64,000 nt of DNA from Rhodococcus sp. ARC_M5 (GTDB lineage Bacteria > Actinomycetota > Actinomycetes > Mycobacteriales > Mycobacteriaceae), in NCBI RefSeq assembly GCF_022810405.1, contig NZ_JALGQE010000008.1, positions 186,001-250,000 of the forward strand. Direction: 5' to 3'. The notes under the pieces were generated by a model. That model ran no database searches and had not been told where the DNA came from. It saw only the letters and a list, made by a program, of their open reading frames with translations. Positions 12,748 to 23,295 of the stretch are shown in pieces; within the stretch, counting starts at the first letter, position 1, and every line of letters starts with the position of its first letter. Position numbers and translations under genes: made by a program.

Positions 12748-13200
12748 GTGACGCGCACCCTGTTGGTGGTTCACCACACGCCGAGCCCGCTCACCCGCGA
12801 GCTGCTCGAGGCGGTTCTCGCCGGAGCACGTGATCCCGAGATCACCGGCGTGGACGTGCGCAGTGTGCCTGCTCTCGGCGCGACCGTCCCGGACGTACTC
12901 GAAGCCGACGGCTTCCTCTTCGGTACACCGGCGAACTTCGGCTACATGAGCGGGGCGCTCAAGCACTTCTTCGACACCGTGTACTACCCGTGCCTCGATG
13001 CCGTGGCCGGAAAGCCCTACGCCGCCTGGGTTCACGGCAACGACGACACCGTCGGTGCCGGACGGGCCATCGAGAAGATCGCATCGGGTTGGGGTCTCGA
13101 GAAGGTCTTCGGCACCGTGCATATCGCGGAGAGCGGCAAGCCCACACGTGAGCGATGCTACGAATTGGGCGGCACAGTCGCGGCCGGACTGTCCGACTGA
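12748..13200 (+). CDS. Flavodoxin-like / NAD(P)H-FMN reductase-family protein
   Basis: Small flavodoxin-fold protein of 150 residues. TLLVVHHTPSPLTRELLEAV gives the first strand and phosphate loop, ADGFLFGTPANFGYMSGALKHFFD the loop over the isoalloxazine ring, and AAWVHGNDDTVGAG the third loop. It probably binds FMN and shuttles electrons or reduces quinones in the cytoplasm, but the partner is unknown. It starts 6 bases after the membrane protein and forms the third gene of the dapB operon. The WrbA/flavodoxin family call is firm; the specific role is not. Confidence 0.8.
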   Translation: MTRTLLVVHHTPSPLTRELLEAVLAGARDPEITGVDVRSVPALGATVPDVLEADGFLFGTPANFGYMSGALKHFFDTVYYPCLDAVAGKPYAAWVHGNDDTVGAGRAIEKIASGWGLEKVFGTVHIAESGKPTRERCYELGGTVAAGLSD

Positions 13201-13215
13201 CGGTTACGTTCCATC

Positions 13216-13370
13216 ATGGACTTCGACCGTTTCGCCCGGTTCCTGCCCGAGCGGTGTCGATCGGTGCCCCCGGGGACTACGACGGTCGGCCGGTGCTGAC
13301 TCACCCCGTCGAGGAACCCGGATCGACCCAACTCGCAGACGCCCTGAGGGCACTTCTTCGGAGCTACTGA
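13216..13370 (+). pseudogene. Possible small gene broken by a one-base frameshift
   Basis: From ATG 13216 the frame reads MDFDRFARFLPE with strong G/C third positions, then runs to an early stop. From about 13254 the coding-like frame shifts and reads VSIGAPGDYDGRPVLTHPVEE and onward to the stop at 13370. Joining the two frames with one inserted base near 13251 gives a coherent protein of about 51 residues. It sits 15 bases after the flavodoxin-like gene. It may be a decayed gene, a sequencing error or chance. I do not recognise the family. Confidence 0.35.
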
Positions 13371-13371
13371 C

Positions 13372-13815
13372 TCAGTCGGATTCGGCGGGGGAGTCCGCGC
13401 GCAGAATGTCGTCGGCGGGAATCTGCAGCGGAATCTCGAGCAGACGTTCCGGCCAACTCGGGTACGCGGGCCGAATCCACACCCGGTTGTCGTCGAGTTG
13501 CGTCATCAGCACCCGCCGCCACGGCCAATCATCCTGCGGTGCAGACAAATCGGTCATCGACTCCAGGGGCAGGGGTGCCTTCGTCCAATGTGGAGCCGAC
13601 AGCGATGCCAGACCGCGATCCTCGAGGTGGTCGATCGCAGTCTCGATCGGAACGCCCCGCGCAACGATGATTCCGACGGGATTGACGGCGTCGACCAGAT
13701 AATTCTCGTCGTGTTCGTCCTGTGCATTCGTGTCGTGTGCGACGGTCCATCCGATCACCTCGCCGTCGGAGGCTCGTCTCACCGGCAATCTGCTGCGCCA
13801 CCGCTCGATGTCCAC
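13372..13815 (-). CDS. Conserved hypothetical protein
   Basis: Soluble acidic protein of 147 residues starting at GTG 13815 (VDIERWRSRLPVRR). It has no signal peptide or membrane segment. The middle part, NYLVDAVNPVGIIVARGVPIETAIDHLEDRGLA, is well ordered, and the C terminus is rich in proline and tryptophan (AYPSWPERLLEIPLQIPAD). I do not recognise the fold. The frame is open far upstream (to 15276), but that part is antisense to the transporter gene. A TAACCT -10 box 7 bases before GTG 13815 supports the short form. Confidence 0.65.
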   Translation of the reverse strand: MDIERWRSRLPVRRASDGEVIGWTVAHDTNAQDEHDENYLVDAVNPVGIIVARGVPIETAIDHLEDRGLASLSAPHWTKAPLPLESMTDLSAPQDDWPWRRVLMTQLDDNRVWIRPAYPSWPERLLEIPLQIPADDILRADSPAESD

Positions 13816-13822
13816 ACTCTCG

Positions 13823-13828
13823 AGGTTA
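13823..13828 (-). promoter_or_regulatory. -10 box (TAACCT), leaderless promoter
   Basis: On the minus strand TAACCT is followed by 7 bases and the GTG at 13815 of the hypothetical gene. Confidence 0.5.
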
Positions 13829-13950
13829 CGCGAGCGATTCGGTGAGTTCGGTGAAGAAACTATTCCCGAATGTGAGCAGGCAAGTCGATGCCGTGTTTGA
13901 CTGCAGGAGATAGTTGATGTTTGTACCGCTCTCGATACCAAGGGATTTCG

Positions 13951-15312
13951 ATGACCCTCCGCATTCTCGATCGCTCCGCCATCGTCGCGACACCCGAGTG
14001 GAGTCGCTGGTTGATACCCCCGGCGGCGCTGTCCATCCACCTCGCGATCGGATCCGCCTACGCCTGGAGCGTGTTCAAGAACGCCATCTCCCAACCCGAC
14101 GCGCTCGGACTCAGCGGAACCGTGACCGCCATCCCGTTCCAGCTCGCCATCGTGATGCTCGGGCTGTCCGCCGCGATCTTCGGAACTCGTGTCGAGAAGA
14201 ACGGCCCACGGTGGGCCATGGCAGTCTCGCTGGTGTTCTTCGTGTCCGGACTGCTGTTGTCGGCGCTCGGCATGGCGCTCGGACAGTTCTGGCTGGTGAT
14301 CTTCGGTTACGGATTCGTCGGCGGTATCGGCCTCGGAATCGGCTACATCTCTCCGGTGTCCACCCTGATGAAGTGGTTCCCGGACCGGCCGGGCATGGCC
14401 ACCGGAATCGCCATCATGGGCTTCGGCGGCGGCGCACTCATCGCGTCCCCGCTCACCAGCCAGCTGATGGTGAATTTCGGCGGCTTCACCGACGGTTCCA
14501 TCGCCAAGACGTTCCTCGCGCTGGGCATCGGATACGCGGTGTTCATGGCACTGGGAGTTGTGCTCATCAGAGTGCCCGCCGAGGGATGGACTCCGGCCGG
14601 GTGGACCCCGCCCGCGTCGTCGGCGATGGTGTCGACGCACAACGTCTCGGCCGCGAACGCGGTGAAGACGCCGCAGTTCTGGCTGCTGTGGGTCGTGTTG
14701 TGCTTCAACGTCACTGCCGGGATCGGCATTCTCGAACGCGGATCGGGTATCTACCAGGACTTCTTTCCCGACGCGACCTCGCCCGAATCCTTGGCCGCCG
14801 CGGCCGCCGGCTTCGTCGCGTTCCTCTCCTTGACCAACATGATCGGACGGTTCGTCTGGTCGTCGGTATCCGATGTGGTGGGGCGCAAGAACATCTACCG
14901 GATGTATCTCGGCGTCGGCGCACTGCTGTACCTCTACATCGCTCTGTTCACGAACACCAACAAGATCCTGTTCATGGTGTCGGCCCTGCTGATCCTGTCT
15001 TTCTACGGCGCGGGATTCGCGACGGTTCCGGCCTATCTCAAGGACCTCTTCGGCACGTACCAGGTAGGCGCAATCCACGGACGGCTCCTCACCGCGTGGT
15101 CGGTCGCCGGTGTACTGGGACCACTGATCGTCAATGCCATCGCCGACGCCGGGGAGCCGGGAACCACCGGCCGGTACCTGCCGGCGTTCTACGTGATGAT
15201 CGGACTGCTGGCGGTCGGGTTCCTGGCCAACGAAGCAATCAAGCCGGTTGCCTCGAAGTACCACGAATCGGATCACACGGGTTCGGCAGCCACCACAGGA
15301 GCGAAGGCATGA
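13951..15312 (+). CDS. OFA-family MFS transporter (oxalate/formate antiporter type)
   Basis: Major-facilitator transporter of 454 residues with about 12 membrane segments. AYAWSVFKNAI near the N terminus and the glycine-rich GFVGGIGLGIGYISPVSTLMKWFPDRPGMATG are hallmarks of the oxalate:formate antiporter family. It moves an organic anion, perhaps oxalate, formate or a monocarboxylate, across the inner membrane. A TTG at 13921 also opens the frame, but ATG 13951 has AAGGGA 5 bases upstream and is preferred. Its stop overlaps the start of a 38-residue protein (ATGA), a pairing known for this transporter family. Confidence 0.87.
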   Translation: MTLRILDRSAIVATPEWSRWLIPPAALSIHLAIGSAYAWSVFKNAISQPDALGLSGTVTAIPFQLAIVMLGLSAAIFGTRVEKNGPRWAMAVSLVFFVSGLLLSALGMALGQFWLVIFGYGFVGGIGLGIGYISPVSTLMKWFPDRPGMATGIAIMGFGGGALIASPLTSQLMVNFGGFTDGSIAKTFLALGIGYAVFMALGVVLIRVPAEGWTPAGWTPPASSAMVSTHNVSAANAVKTPQFWLLWVVLCFNVTAGIGILERGSGIYQDFFPDATSPESLAAAAAGFVAFLSLTNMIGRFVWSSVSDVVGRKNIYRMYLGVGALLYLYIALFTNTNKILFMVSALLILSFYGAGFATVPAYLKDLFGTYQVGAIHGRLLTAWSVAGVLGPLIVNAIADAGEPGTTGRYLPAFYVMIGLLAVGFLANEAIKPVASKYHESDHTGSAATTGAKA

Positions 15313-15425
15313 GCGGCGGAAAGAAGCAGGTCACGATGGCGGTTGCATGGGCGTGGGTTGCCGTGCCGTTCGCCTACGGACTGTACGAATTGATCCTCAA
15401 GGCGGCGAACCTGTTCAGCACCTGA
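15309..15425 (+). CDS. MFS transporter small partner protein (38 aa)
   Basis: Tiny protein of 38 residues, MSGGKKQVTMAVAWAWVAVP followed by a second hydrophobic stretch ending in LFST. It is one membrane helix with a short basic N terminus. Its ATG overlaps the transporter stop (ATGA), so it is translationally coupled. OFA-type transporters in several actinobacteria and proteobacteria carry such a helix gene directly downstream, annotated as an MFS small subunit. It probably packs against the transporter, but no activity is known. It is too short for ordinary gene finding. Confidence 0.72.
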   Translation: MSGGKKQVTMAVAWAWVAVPFAYGLYELILKAANLFST

Positions 15426-15448
15426 GTGGACGAGTCGGTGGGCCGTGA

Positions 15449-15454
15449 CAGGCT
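15449..15454 (+). promoter_or_regulatory. Possible -10 box (CAGGCT), leaderless start
   Basis: CAGGCT ends 6 bases before the ATG at 15461. It is a weak match keeping only A2 and T6. Confidence 0.35.
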
Positions 15455-15460
15455 GGCCCG

Positions 15461-16669
15461 ATGCAGGAGATGAGTGCCGCCGCCGCTCGTCGCACCGCCC
15501 TGGCCGCCCAAGGGTTGGCGTCGAGGCGGTCGCGTACTCGGCCGGCGAGCAAGGCCGCGGTGCACGCAGCCATCGACACCACCGGGTTGCTGCAGATCGA
15601 CTCGGTGTCGGTGGTGGTCCGAGCGCACTACGCACCGGTGTTCAGCCGTGTCGGTGCCTACGACCGCACGATCGTCGACGACGCCGCGTGGGCCGACACT
15701 CCGCGTCGACCTCGTCGTTTGGTGGAGTACTGGGCTCATGAGGCCGCTCTGCTGCCCGTCGAGGACTGGCCACTCATGCGATGGCGGATGGAGTTGTATC
15801 GGCACGGGCGGTGGGGCGGAGCTGCCCGCATTCTCGAGCGCGAACCAACGCTCGTCGACGACGTCCTCGCGGTGATCGGCGACAACGGTGCGGCCAGCGC
15901 GGGTGAGATCGAGAAGCACCTCGAGGTGGACACGCCCGGTGGCAAGGGGCCGTGGTGGGATCGGAGTGATGTCAAGGTCGTCTGCGAGCAGCTGTTCGCG
16001 GCCGGCGTGGTGACCGTGCCGGCACGAACGGGATTCGTGCGTCGGTACGAGCTCAGCGAACGGGTGATCCCGGAGGACGTTCTGCTCAGACGGGTGGACG
16101 AATCGGACGCGGTGCGTGCACTGATCGAGAAGTCTTCTCGGGCACTGGGAGTCGCTACCGAACCGGATCTGAGAGACTACTACCGGCTTTCGCAGAAGCA
16201 GGCCAAGGCGGCCGTCGCCGACCTCCTGGAGGACGGCGTTCTCGAGGAGGTGACCGTCCGAGGCTGGAACGCTCCGGCGTACCTCCACCGCGAGGCCAGG
16301 ACTCCGCGAACCGCCACCGCTGCCGCGTTGCTGTGTCCTTTCGATCCCATGATCTTCTACCGGCCGCGAGTGGAGAGAATCTTCGGCTTCCACTATCGAA
16401 TCGAGATATACACCCCGCAGCACAAGAGGATTCACGGGTACTACGTGTTTCCGTTCCTGCTCGACGGGCATCTGGTGGCCCGCCTCGACCTCAAAGCGGT
16501 GCGGGCGCAGTCCGAACTGCACGTGATCGCGGCGTACGTCGAAGGCGACCGCAATGCCGGTGACATTGCGCCTCGACTGCGAGACGTGCTTCGGGAGATG
16601 GCGGACTGGCTCGAACTCGAACGTGTGGTGGTGGGGGACAGGAAAGACCTCGTTGCCGCGCTTCGTTGA
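15461..16669 (+). CDS. YcaQ/AlkX-type DNA glycosylase-like winged-helix protein
   Basis: HTH_42 (YcaQ) family protein of 402 residues built of winged-helix repeats. Members excise alkylated bases and unhook DNA interstrand crosslinks. The catalytic motif appears as TTGLLQIDSVSVV, that is Q-hydrophobic-D. From memory, this is the E. coli YcaQ (AlkX) version, as opposed to the Q-hydrophobic-Q of antibiotic self-resistance AlkZ enzymes, so a housekeeping repair role is likelier than toxin immunity. The conserved C-terminal CPFDPMIFYRPRVERIFGF and GYYVFPFLLDGHLVARLDLK are present. An alternative ATG lies at 15470. It is a stand-alone gene between the transporter pair and zwf. Confidence 0.85.
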   Translation: MQEMSAAAARRTALAAQGLASRRSRTRPASKAAVHAAIDTTGLLQIDSVSVVVRAHYAPVFSRVGAYDRTIVDDAAWADTPRRPRRLVEYWAHEAALLPVEDWPLMRWRMELYRHGRWGGAARILEREPTLVDDVLAVIGDNGAASAGEIEKHLEVDTPGGKGPWWDRSDVKVVCEQLFAAGVVTVPARTGFVRRYELSERVIPEDVLLRRVDESDAVRALIEKSSRALGVATEPDLRDYYRLSQKQAKAAVADLLEDGVLEEVTVRGWNAPAYLHREARTPRTATAAALLCPFDPMIFYRPRVERIFGFHYRIEIYTPQHKRIHGYYVFPFLLDGHLVARLDLKAVRAQSELHVIAAYVEGDRNAGDIAPRLRDVLREMADWLELERVVVGDRKDLVAALR

Positions 16670-16723
16670 ATTCTGTCGAGAGGGCCGGCGTTCTGCCGAC
16701 GTGCACTCGGGCAGAATCGGTGC

Positions 16724-16729
16724 CACTAT
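16724..16729 (+). promoter_or_regulatory. Possible -10 box (CACTAT) of zwf
   Basis: CACTAT ends 6 bases before the GTG at 16736, consistent with a leaderless zwf transcript. Confidence 0.4.
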
Positions 16730-16735
16730 CGAACC

Positions 16736-18190
16736 GTGACTTCGCCCCGGACGGATACTGCCACCGAACTGCCACCCCAGGTCGTCGTCCTGTTCGGGGC
16801 GACAGGAGACCTGGCCAAGAGAAAATTGCTGTCCGGGATGATGCATCTGGCGTTGTCCGATCTCGCGCCGAACATCCGCGTCGTCGGCACGTCGCTCGAA
16901 GAGATGTCGACCGACGAATTCCGCGCTCTCGCTCGCGAATCGATCAACACCTACTCGAGTCGCAAAGTCGGCGACGAGCAATGGAGTCGTTTCGCCTCGC
17001 GACTGACGTACGTGTCGCAGAAGGCAGGACCAGCGGCGCTGGGAGAGGCCGTGGCCGAGGCCGAGATCGAACTCGGCGGCAGTGCCAAACGCCTGCACTA
17101 CCTGTCCGTTCCACCGAGAGCTGCTCTGGCCGTTGTGGATACGCTCGCATCGGCAGATCTGGTGAAGCGCTCTCGGATCATCATGGAGAAACCGTTCGGC
17201 ACCGACCTCGAGAGCGCGATCGCGTTGAACGCTCGGGTGCACGGGACGTTCGACGAGGACCAGATCTTCCGCATCGATCACTTTCTGTGTAAAGAACCGG
17301 CGCAGAACATCCTGGCCTTCCGTTTCGCCAACGGGTTGTTCGAGCCGATCTGGAACCGAAACTTCATCGACCACGTGCAGATCGACATACCGGAGGAACT
17401 CGCTCTCGACGGTAGAGCCGGATTCTACGAGGCCACCGGCGCGTACAAGGACATGGTCGTTACGCATCTGTTCCAGGTGCTCGCGTTCATGGCGATGGAA
17501 CCGCCGACAGCGCTCGAGCCCCGCGCCATCGGCGAGGAGAAGAACAAGGTATTCCGGTCGATGATGCCTCTGGAACCGAAAAACGTTGTGCGAGGCCAAT
17601 ACACAGGGTATCGAGCGGAGGAGGGTGTTGCACCCGACTCCGATACCGACACCTTCGTGGCGCTCAAATGCGAGATCGACAATTGGCGCTGGGCGGGCGT
17701 TCCGTTCTACCTGCGCACCGGAAAACGCCTCGCCGAAGGTCAACGAATAATTTCCATTGCGTTCCGCGAGCCGCCCAAGAGTATGTTTCCCGCGGGCTCG
17801 GGAGTCGGAGCGCATGGCCCCGACCACCTGACCTTCGATCTCGCGGACGCATCGAAGGTGTCGTTGTCGTTCTACGGCAAACGGCCGGGGCCCGGCATGC
17901 ACCTGGACAAACTCAGCATGCAGTTCGCCGTCCACGAAACCGAGCGAGTCGGCGACGTACTCGAAGCCTACGAACGGCTGATTCTCGACGCCATGTACGG
18001 CGACCACACACTGTTCACCACAGCCGAGGGCATCGAGCGGCTGTGGAAGGTGTCCGAGCCGCTGCTCGCCGATCCGCCCCCGGTGCGCCTGTACGCACCG
18101 GGTTCGTGGGGGCCCAACGCCATTCACCAGCTCATCGCTCCACACGCATGGCGGTTGCCGTTCGAGCGGGAGTGGCGCGAGAAGAAGTAG
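16736..18190 (+). CDS. zwf: Glucose-6-phosphate dehydrogenase
   Basis: Zwf of 484 residues, full length. It catalyses the first oxidative step of the pentose phosphate pathway, making NADPH and 6-phosphogluconolactone. The nucleotide motif [12 protein letters not shown] is near residue 20, the substrate/catalytic segment is RIDHFLCKE, and [13 protein letters not shown] and FYLRTGKR follow. In most relatives the active-site segment reads RIDHxLGKE; here the glycine is cysteine. It lies alone rather than in a tkt-tal-zwf-opcA cluster, resembling the mycobacterial Zwf1 type, so another zwf may exist elsewhere. GTG 16736 is chosen from the -10 box and the N-terminal fit. It converges on the ribbon-helix-helix gene with 3 bases between stops. 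Confidence 0.93.
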   Translation: MTSPRTDTATELPPQVVVLFGATGDLAKRKLLSGMMHLALSDLAPNIRVVGTSLEEMSTDEFRALARESINTYSSRKVGDEQWSRFASRLTYVSQKAGPAALGEAVAEAEIELGGSAKRLHYLSVPPRAALAVVDTLASADLVKRSRIIMEKPFGTDLESAIALNARVHGTFDEDQIFRIDHFLCKEPAQNILAFRFANGLFEPIWNRNFIDHVQIDIPEELALDGRAGFYEATGAYKDMVVTHLFQVLAFMAMEPPTALEPRAIGEEKNKVFRSMMPLEPKNVVRGQYTGYRAEEGVAPDSDTDTFVALKCEIDNWRWAGVPFYLRTGKRLAEGQRIISIAFREPPKSMFPAGSGVGAHGPDHLTFDLADASKVSLSFYGKRPGPGMHLDKLSMQFAVHETERVGDVLEAYERLILDAMYGDHTLFTTAEGIERLWKVSEPLLADPPPVRLYAPGSWGPNAIHQLIAPHAWRLPFEREWREKK

Positions 18191-18193
18191 ACG

Positions 18194-18673
18194 CTAGTTG
18201 TTCCAGCCGCGATCCTTGCGCATCTGATCACGTAGTGCGCCTTGGACGGCCTGCGACAACCACGAATTGAGTGACACTCCGCTGTTGTTCGCGGCGTCCT
18301 CGGCGCGTTCCTTGATCTGCTCGACCAGTCGTAGCGTGACCCGTCGCACCTCACCGGACACATCGTCCATGGTCGGGTAGTCCTCGGTGACGTGCTCCGC
18401 CGGATCGCCGTCGTGCAGACCGAGCACCGGGCTGTCGCGTCGAACATCGGCGTGCGCCTGCGTACCGTCGAGGCGGACGGTGACCGTATGACCGTCCAGG
18501 TCGTTCGACACCTCGGCCGCAAAGTCCGACAGCGCGGTGAGCAGCATCAATCTGGCGGAGGCCTCCGCCGTCTTGCCGAGTGCTTCGGCAGTCTGCCGAG
18601 TGTGCTCGTCGCCCAGAGCGGCTGCCGCGAGTAGATCCGTCCGTAGCGACGCGGTGTACTTGTCGAGTTCCAT
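18194..18673 (-). CDS. HicB-type ribbon-helix-helix regulator
   Basis: Protein of 159 residues. The N-terminal 100 residues are alpha-rich with a short beta segment (HTVTVRLDGTQAHADV). The C terminus, RRVTLRLVEQIKERAEDAANNSGVSLNSWLSQAVQGAL, is a ribbon-helix-helix DNA-binding domain of the HicB/Arc kind. No toxin (HicA) gene lies beside it, so it is probably a solitary transcription factor. Its ATG (18673) sits inside a cluster of TGACGYCA repeats that also fills the gap to thyX. Autoregulation, and possibly control of thyX, are inferred from that. The target and signal are unknown. Confidence 0.75.
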   Translation of the reverse strand: MELDKYTASLRTDLLAAAALGDEHTRQTAEALGKTAEASARLMLLTALSDFAAEVSNDLDGHTVTVRLDGTQAHADVRRDSPVLGLHDGDPAEHVTEDYPTMDDVSGEVRRVTLRLVEQIKERAEDAANNSGVSLNSWLSQAVQGALRDQMRKDRGWNN

Positions 18674-18747
18674 GACGCCAGTGTGACGTCATACATGACG
18701 TCGGTCAAGCATCCCTGGTGGCGTCATGTGACAGCACCGTGACGCCA
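18671..18747. promoter_or_regulatory. Operator array of TGACGYCA half-sites
   Basis: Five copies of the half-site TGACGYC(A) lie in 77 bases. There is a perfect inverted pair GACGTCAT (18685-18692) and ATGACGTC (18695-18702) with a 2-base spacer. A 10-base inverted pair CATGACGCCA (18671-18680) and TGGCGTCATG (18719-18728) flanks it. A further TGACGCCA lies at 18740-18747. The array starts on the regulator's start codon and ends 28 bases before the thyX -10 box. Ribbon-helix-helix proteins typically bind such tandem short sites cooperatively. Confidence 0.7.
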
Positions 18748-18774
18748 TCGTTCGCCGAGCGTCGATACCGCGTT

Positions 18775-18780
18775 TAGGGT
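18775..18780 (+). promoter_or_regulatory. -10 box (TAGGGT), leaderless promoter of thyX
   Basis: TAGGGT ends 6 bases before the GTG at 18787. The operator array lies immediately upstream, where the -35 region and RNA polymerase contacts would be. Confidence 0.6.
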
Positions 18781-18786
18781 TGTGCG

Positions 18787-19566
18787 GTGTCAGCAGAAAA
18801 CGAAGGTAGAGCTGTGCCGCGGACGGTTGCGCTGAAGGTGCAGCTGGTCGCCCGAACCGAGTTCGTTCCGCCCGCCGACATTCCCTGGGAAACCGACGCG
18901 GACGGCGGGCAGGCGTTGATCGAGTTCGCCGGTCGGGCGTGCTATCAGAGCTGGTCCAAGCCCAATCCTCGGACCGCGACCAATGCGTCGTATCTGCGTC
19001 ATCTGCTCGACGTCGGGCACCTCTCGGTTCTCGAGCACGCGAGCGTGACGTTCTACATCACCGGGATCTCGCGATCGTGCACGCACGAACTGATCCGGCA
19101 CCGGCACTTCTCCTACTCGCAGCTCTCGCAGCGATTCGTTCCCGAGCACGACGCCAACGTGGTTCTTCCACCGGCTGTCGAAGGTGATCCTGAGCTGGAG
19201 GCGCTGTTCGCATCGGCAACCGAAGCGAGCCGTGCGGCATATACCGAACTGCTCGGTGCGCTCGAGGGCAAGTTGGAATCGGTCACCAATGCGGCATTGC
19301 GCGGCAAGCAGGCACGGCAGGCCGCTCGGTCGGTGCTGCCGAACGCGACCGAGACTCGCGTGGTGGTGAGCGGCAACTACCGGGCATGGCGGCATTTCGT
19401 ATCGATGCGCGCATCGGAGCATGCGGACGTCGAAATTCGACGCGTCGCCGTGGAATGTCTGCGTAAGCTCGTGTCAGTGGCGCCGGACGTATTCGGTGAC
19501 TTCGAGATCTCGACACTGCACGACGGCACGGAAGTGGCTCGCAGCCCGTTCGTGACCGAGGTCTGA
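18787..19566 (+). CDS. thyX: FAD-dependent thymidylate synthase
   Basis: ThyX of 259 residues. It makes dTMP from dUMP using methylene-tetrahydrofolate, FAD and NADPH. The signature [13 protein letters not shown] (residues 104-116) binds dUMP and [18 protein letters not shown] and the C-terminal [18 protein letters not shown](V) segment are conserved with the mycobacterial enzyme. GTG 18787 fits a leaderless promoter; GTG 18814 would give a length closer to the mycobacterial protein. It is followed by dapA (100-base gap), the same order as in mycobacteria. Confidence 0.95.
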   Translation: MSAENEGRAVPRTVALKVQLVARTEFVPPADIPWETDADGGQALIEFAGRACYQSWSKPNPRTATNASYLRHLLDVGHLSVLEHASVTFYITGISRSCTHELIRHRHFSYSQLSQRFVPEHDANVVLPPAVEGDPELEALFASATEASRAAYTELLGALEGKLESVTNAALRGKQARQAARSVLPNATETRVVVSGNYRAWRHFVSMRASEHADVEIRRVAVECLRKLVSVAPDVFGDFEISTLHDGTEVARSPFVTEV

Positions 19567-19614
19567 CGACGAGGTTCGGTGGCGACCGCGAGCGGGTCTC
19601 GGAACACGGTGTCG

Positions 19615-19628
19615 GCGGGGAGTCCCGC
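19615..19628. terminator. Weak hairpin after thyX
   Basis: GCGGG and CCCGC arms around a 4-base loop, 48 bases after thyX and before the dapA promoter. It is short and has no T run, so any terminator role is uncertain. Confidence 0.25.
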
Positions 19629-19654
19629 TGCGCGAGAGTGGGTAAAGCACCGGG

Positions 19655-22431
<2,777 letters not shown>

Positions 22432-22433
22432 AT

Positions 22434-23216
22434 CTACTGCACGAGCAGTCGCCAGAGTCCGATCAGACCGAGAACGACGATGGCACCACGCAGGGCCGCC
22501 GGCGAGAGCCGGCGGCCGTAGCGTGCTCCTACCGCTCCGCCGATCAAGGAGCCGATGGCGATCAGTCCGGCTGCTTGCCAGCTGATGTCGTCGAATCGAA
22601 AGATCGTGTACGTCACTGCGGCAACGACATTGACGACCAGCGACAAGAGATTCTTGGCTGCGTTCATCCGCTGCATGGTTTCGGGGAGCAGTGCCCCCAT
22701 CACTCCGATGAGCAGAATGCCTTGTGCAGCAGTGAAATAGCCGCCGTAGACGCCGACCAGTAGGGTGCCGCCGGTGACCAACGCCATCCGGGTACGGCTT
22801 ATGTGGTTCGCGGCCTTGCCCGCGGCTTCCGATCGCCGCTTGGCCCAGGCCTGAATTCGCGGTTGTGTGACAACGAGAATCAGCGCGCCGATGAGCAACA
22901 CCGGAACCACTGCGGCGAAGACGGTTTCGGGCAGATGCAGCAGCAGCCAGGCACCACCGAGCGCTCCGAAGAACGAGGCAGGCAATTGCCACCGCAGGCG
23001 ATGCCACTGCCCACGCAGTTCTCGGCGATATCCCCACGTACCCGAGACGCTTCCCGCGACCAGTCCCACGGCATTGGACATGGTGGCGACCACCGGGGGA
23101 TAGCCGAATGCGACCAAGGTCGGAAACGTGATCAGTGTCCCGGAGCCGACGACGGCGTTGATCGCTCCGGCTCCGAGTCCGGCGAGCAGGATGACGAGAA
23201 TTTCCGATACCGGCAC
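22434..23216 (-). CDS. TSUP (TauE/SafE) family sulfite/sulfonate exporter-like protein
   Basis: Membrane protein of 260 residues with 7-8 hydrophobic segments in two related halves. The TSUP motifs are AGAINAVVGSGTLITFPTLVAFGYPPVVATMSN near the N terminus and the repeated TRMALVTGGTLLVGVYGGYFTAAQGILL in the second half. Members export sulfite, sulfoacetate or other small anions; the substrate here is unknown. The GTG start at 23216 is supported by a TAACCT -10 box 7 bases upstream. It is divergent from the TIGR03085 gene, with both promoters facing away from each other within 79 bases. Confidence 0.84.
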   Translation of the reverse strand: MPVSEILVILLAGLGAGAINAVVGSGTLITFPTLVAFGYPPVVATMSNAVGLVAGSVSGTWGYRRELRGQWHRLRWQLPASFFGALGGAWLLLHLPETVFAAVVPVLLIGALILVVTQPRIQAWAKRRSEAAGKAANHISRTRMALVTGGTLLVGVYGGYFTAAQGILLIGVMGALLPETMQRMNAAKNLLSLVVNVVAAVTYTIFRFDDISWQAAGLIAIGSLIGGAVGARYGRRLSPAALRGAIVVLGLIGLWRLLVQ

Positions 23217-23223
23217 TGTTGGG

Positions 23224-23229
23224 AGGTTA
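23224..23229 (-). promoter_or_regulatory. -10 box (TAACCT), leaderless promoter of TSUP gene
   Basis: On the minus strand TAACCT is followed by 7 bases and the GTG at 23216. Confidence 0.5.
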
Positions 23230-23282
23230 CCCAGACAAAGGATGGGATCCCGCGGCAGGATGCCGCTGGTTCCGTCTGGCCG

Positions 23283-23288
23283 TAGCCT
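23283..23288 (+). promoter_or_regulatory. -10 box (TAGCCT), leaderless promoter
   Basis: TAGCCT ends 7 bases before the GTG at 23296 and supports the shortened start of the TIGR03085 gene. Confidence 0.58.
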
Positions 23289-23295
23289 GGAGCGC

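Noticed and set aside
13921-13950. TTG start for the OFA transporter
   Set aside because: ATG 13951 has a well-spaced AAGGGA and starts at the conserved N terminus.
13372-15276. 634-codon open frame on the minus strand
   Set aside because: Only the last 147 codons look like a gene. The rest is antisense to the OFA transporter and reads as low-complexity Asp/His/Arg/Gly-rich protein typical of shadow frames in high-GC DNA.
15374-18145. 923-codon open frame on the minus strand
   Set aside because: It is antisense to the YcaQ-type gene and zwf, both clearly recognisable, and shows no domain.
18194-18673. HicB-like gene considered as half of a toxin-antitoxin module
   Set aside because: No HicA-size partner frame lies on either side; neighbours are zwf and thyX.
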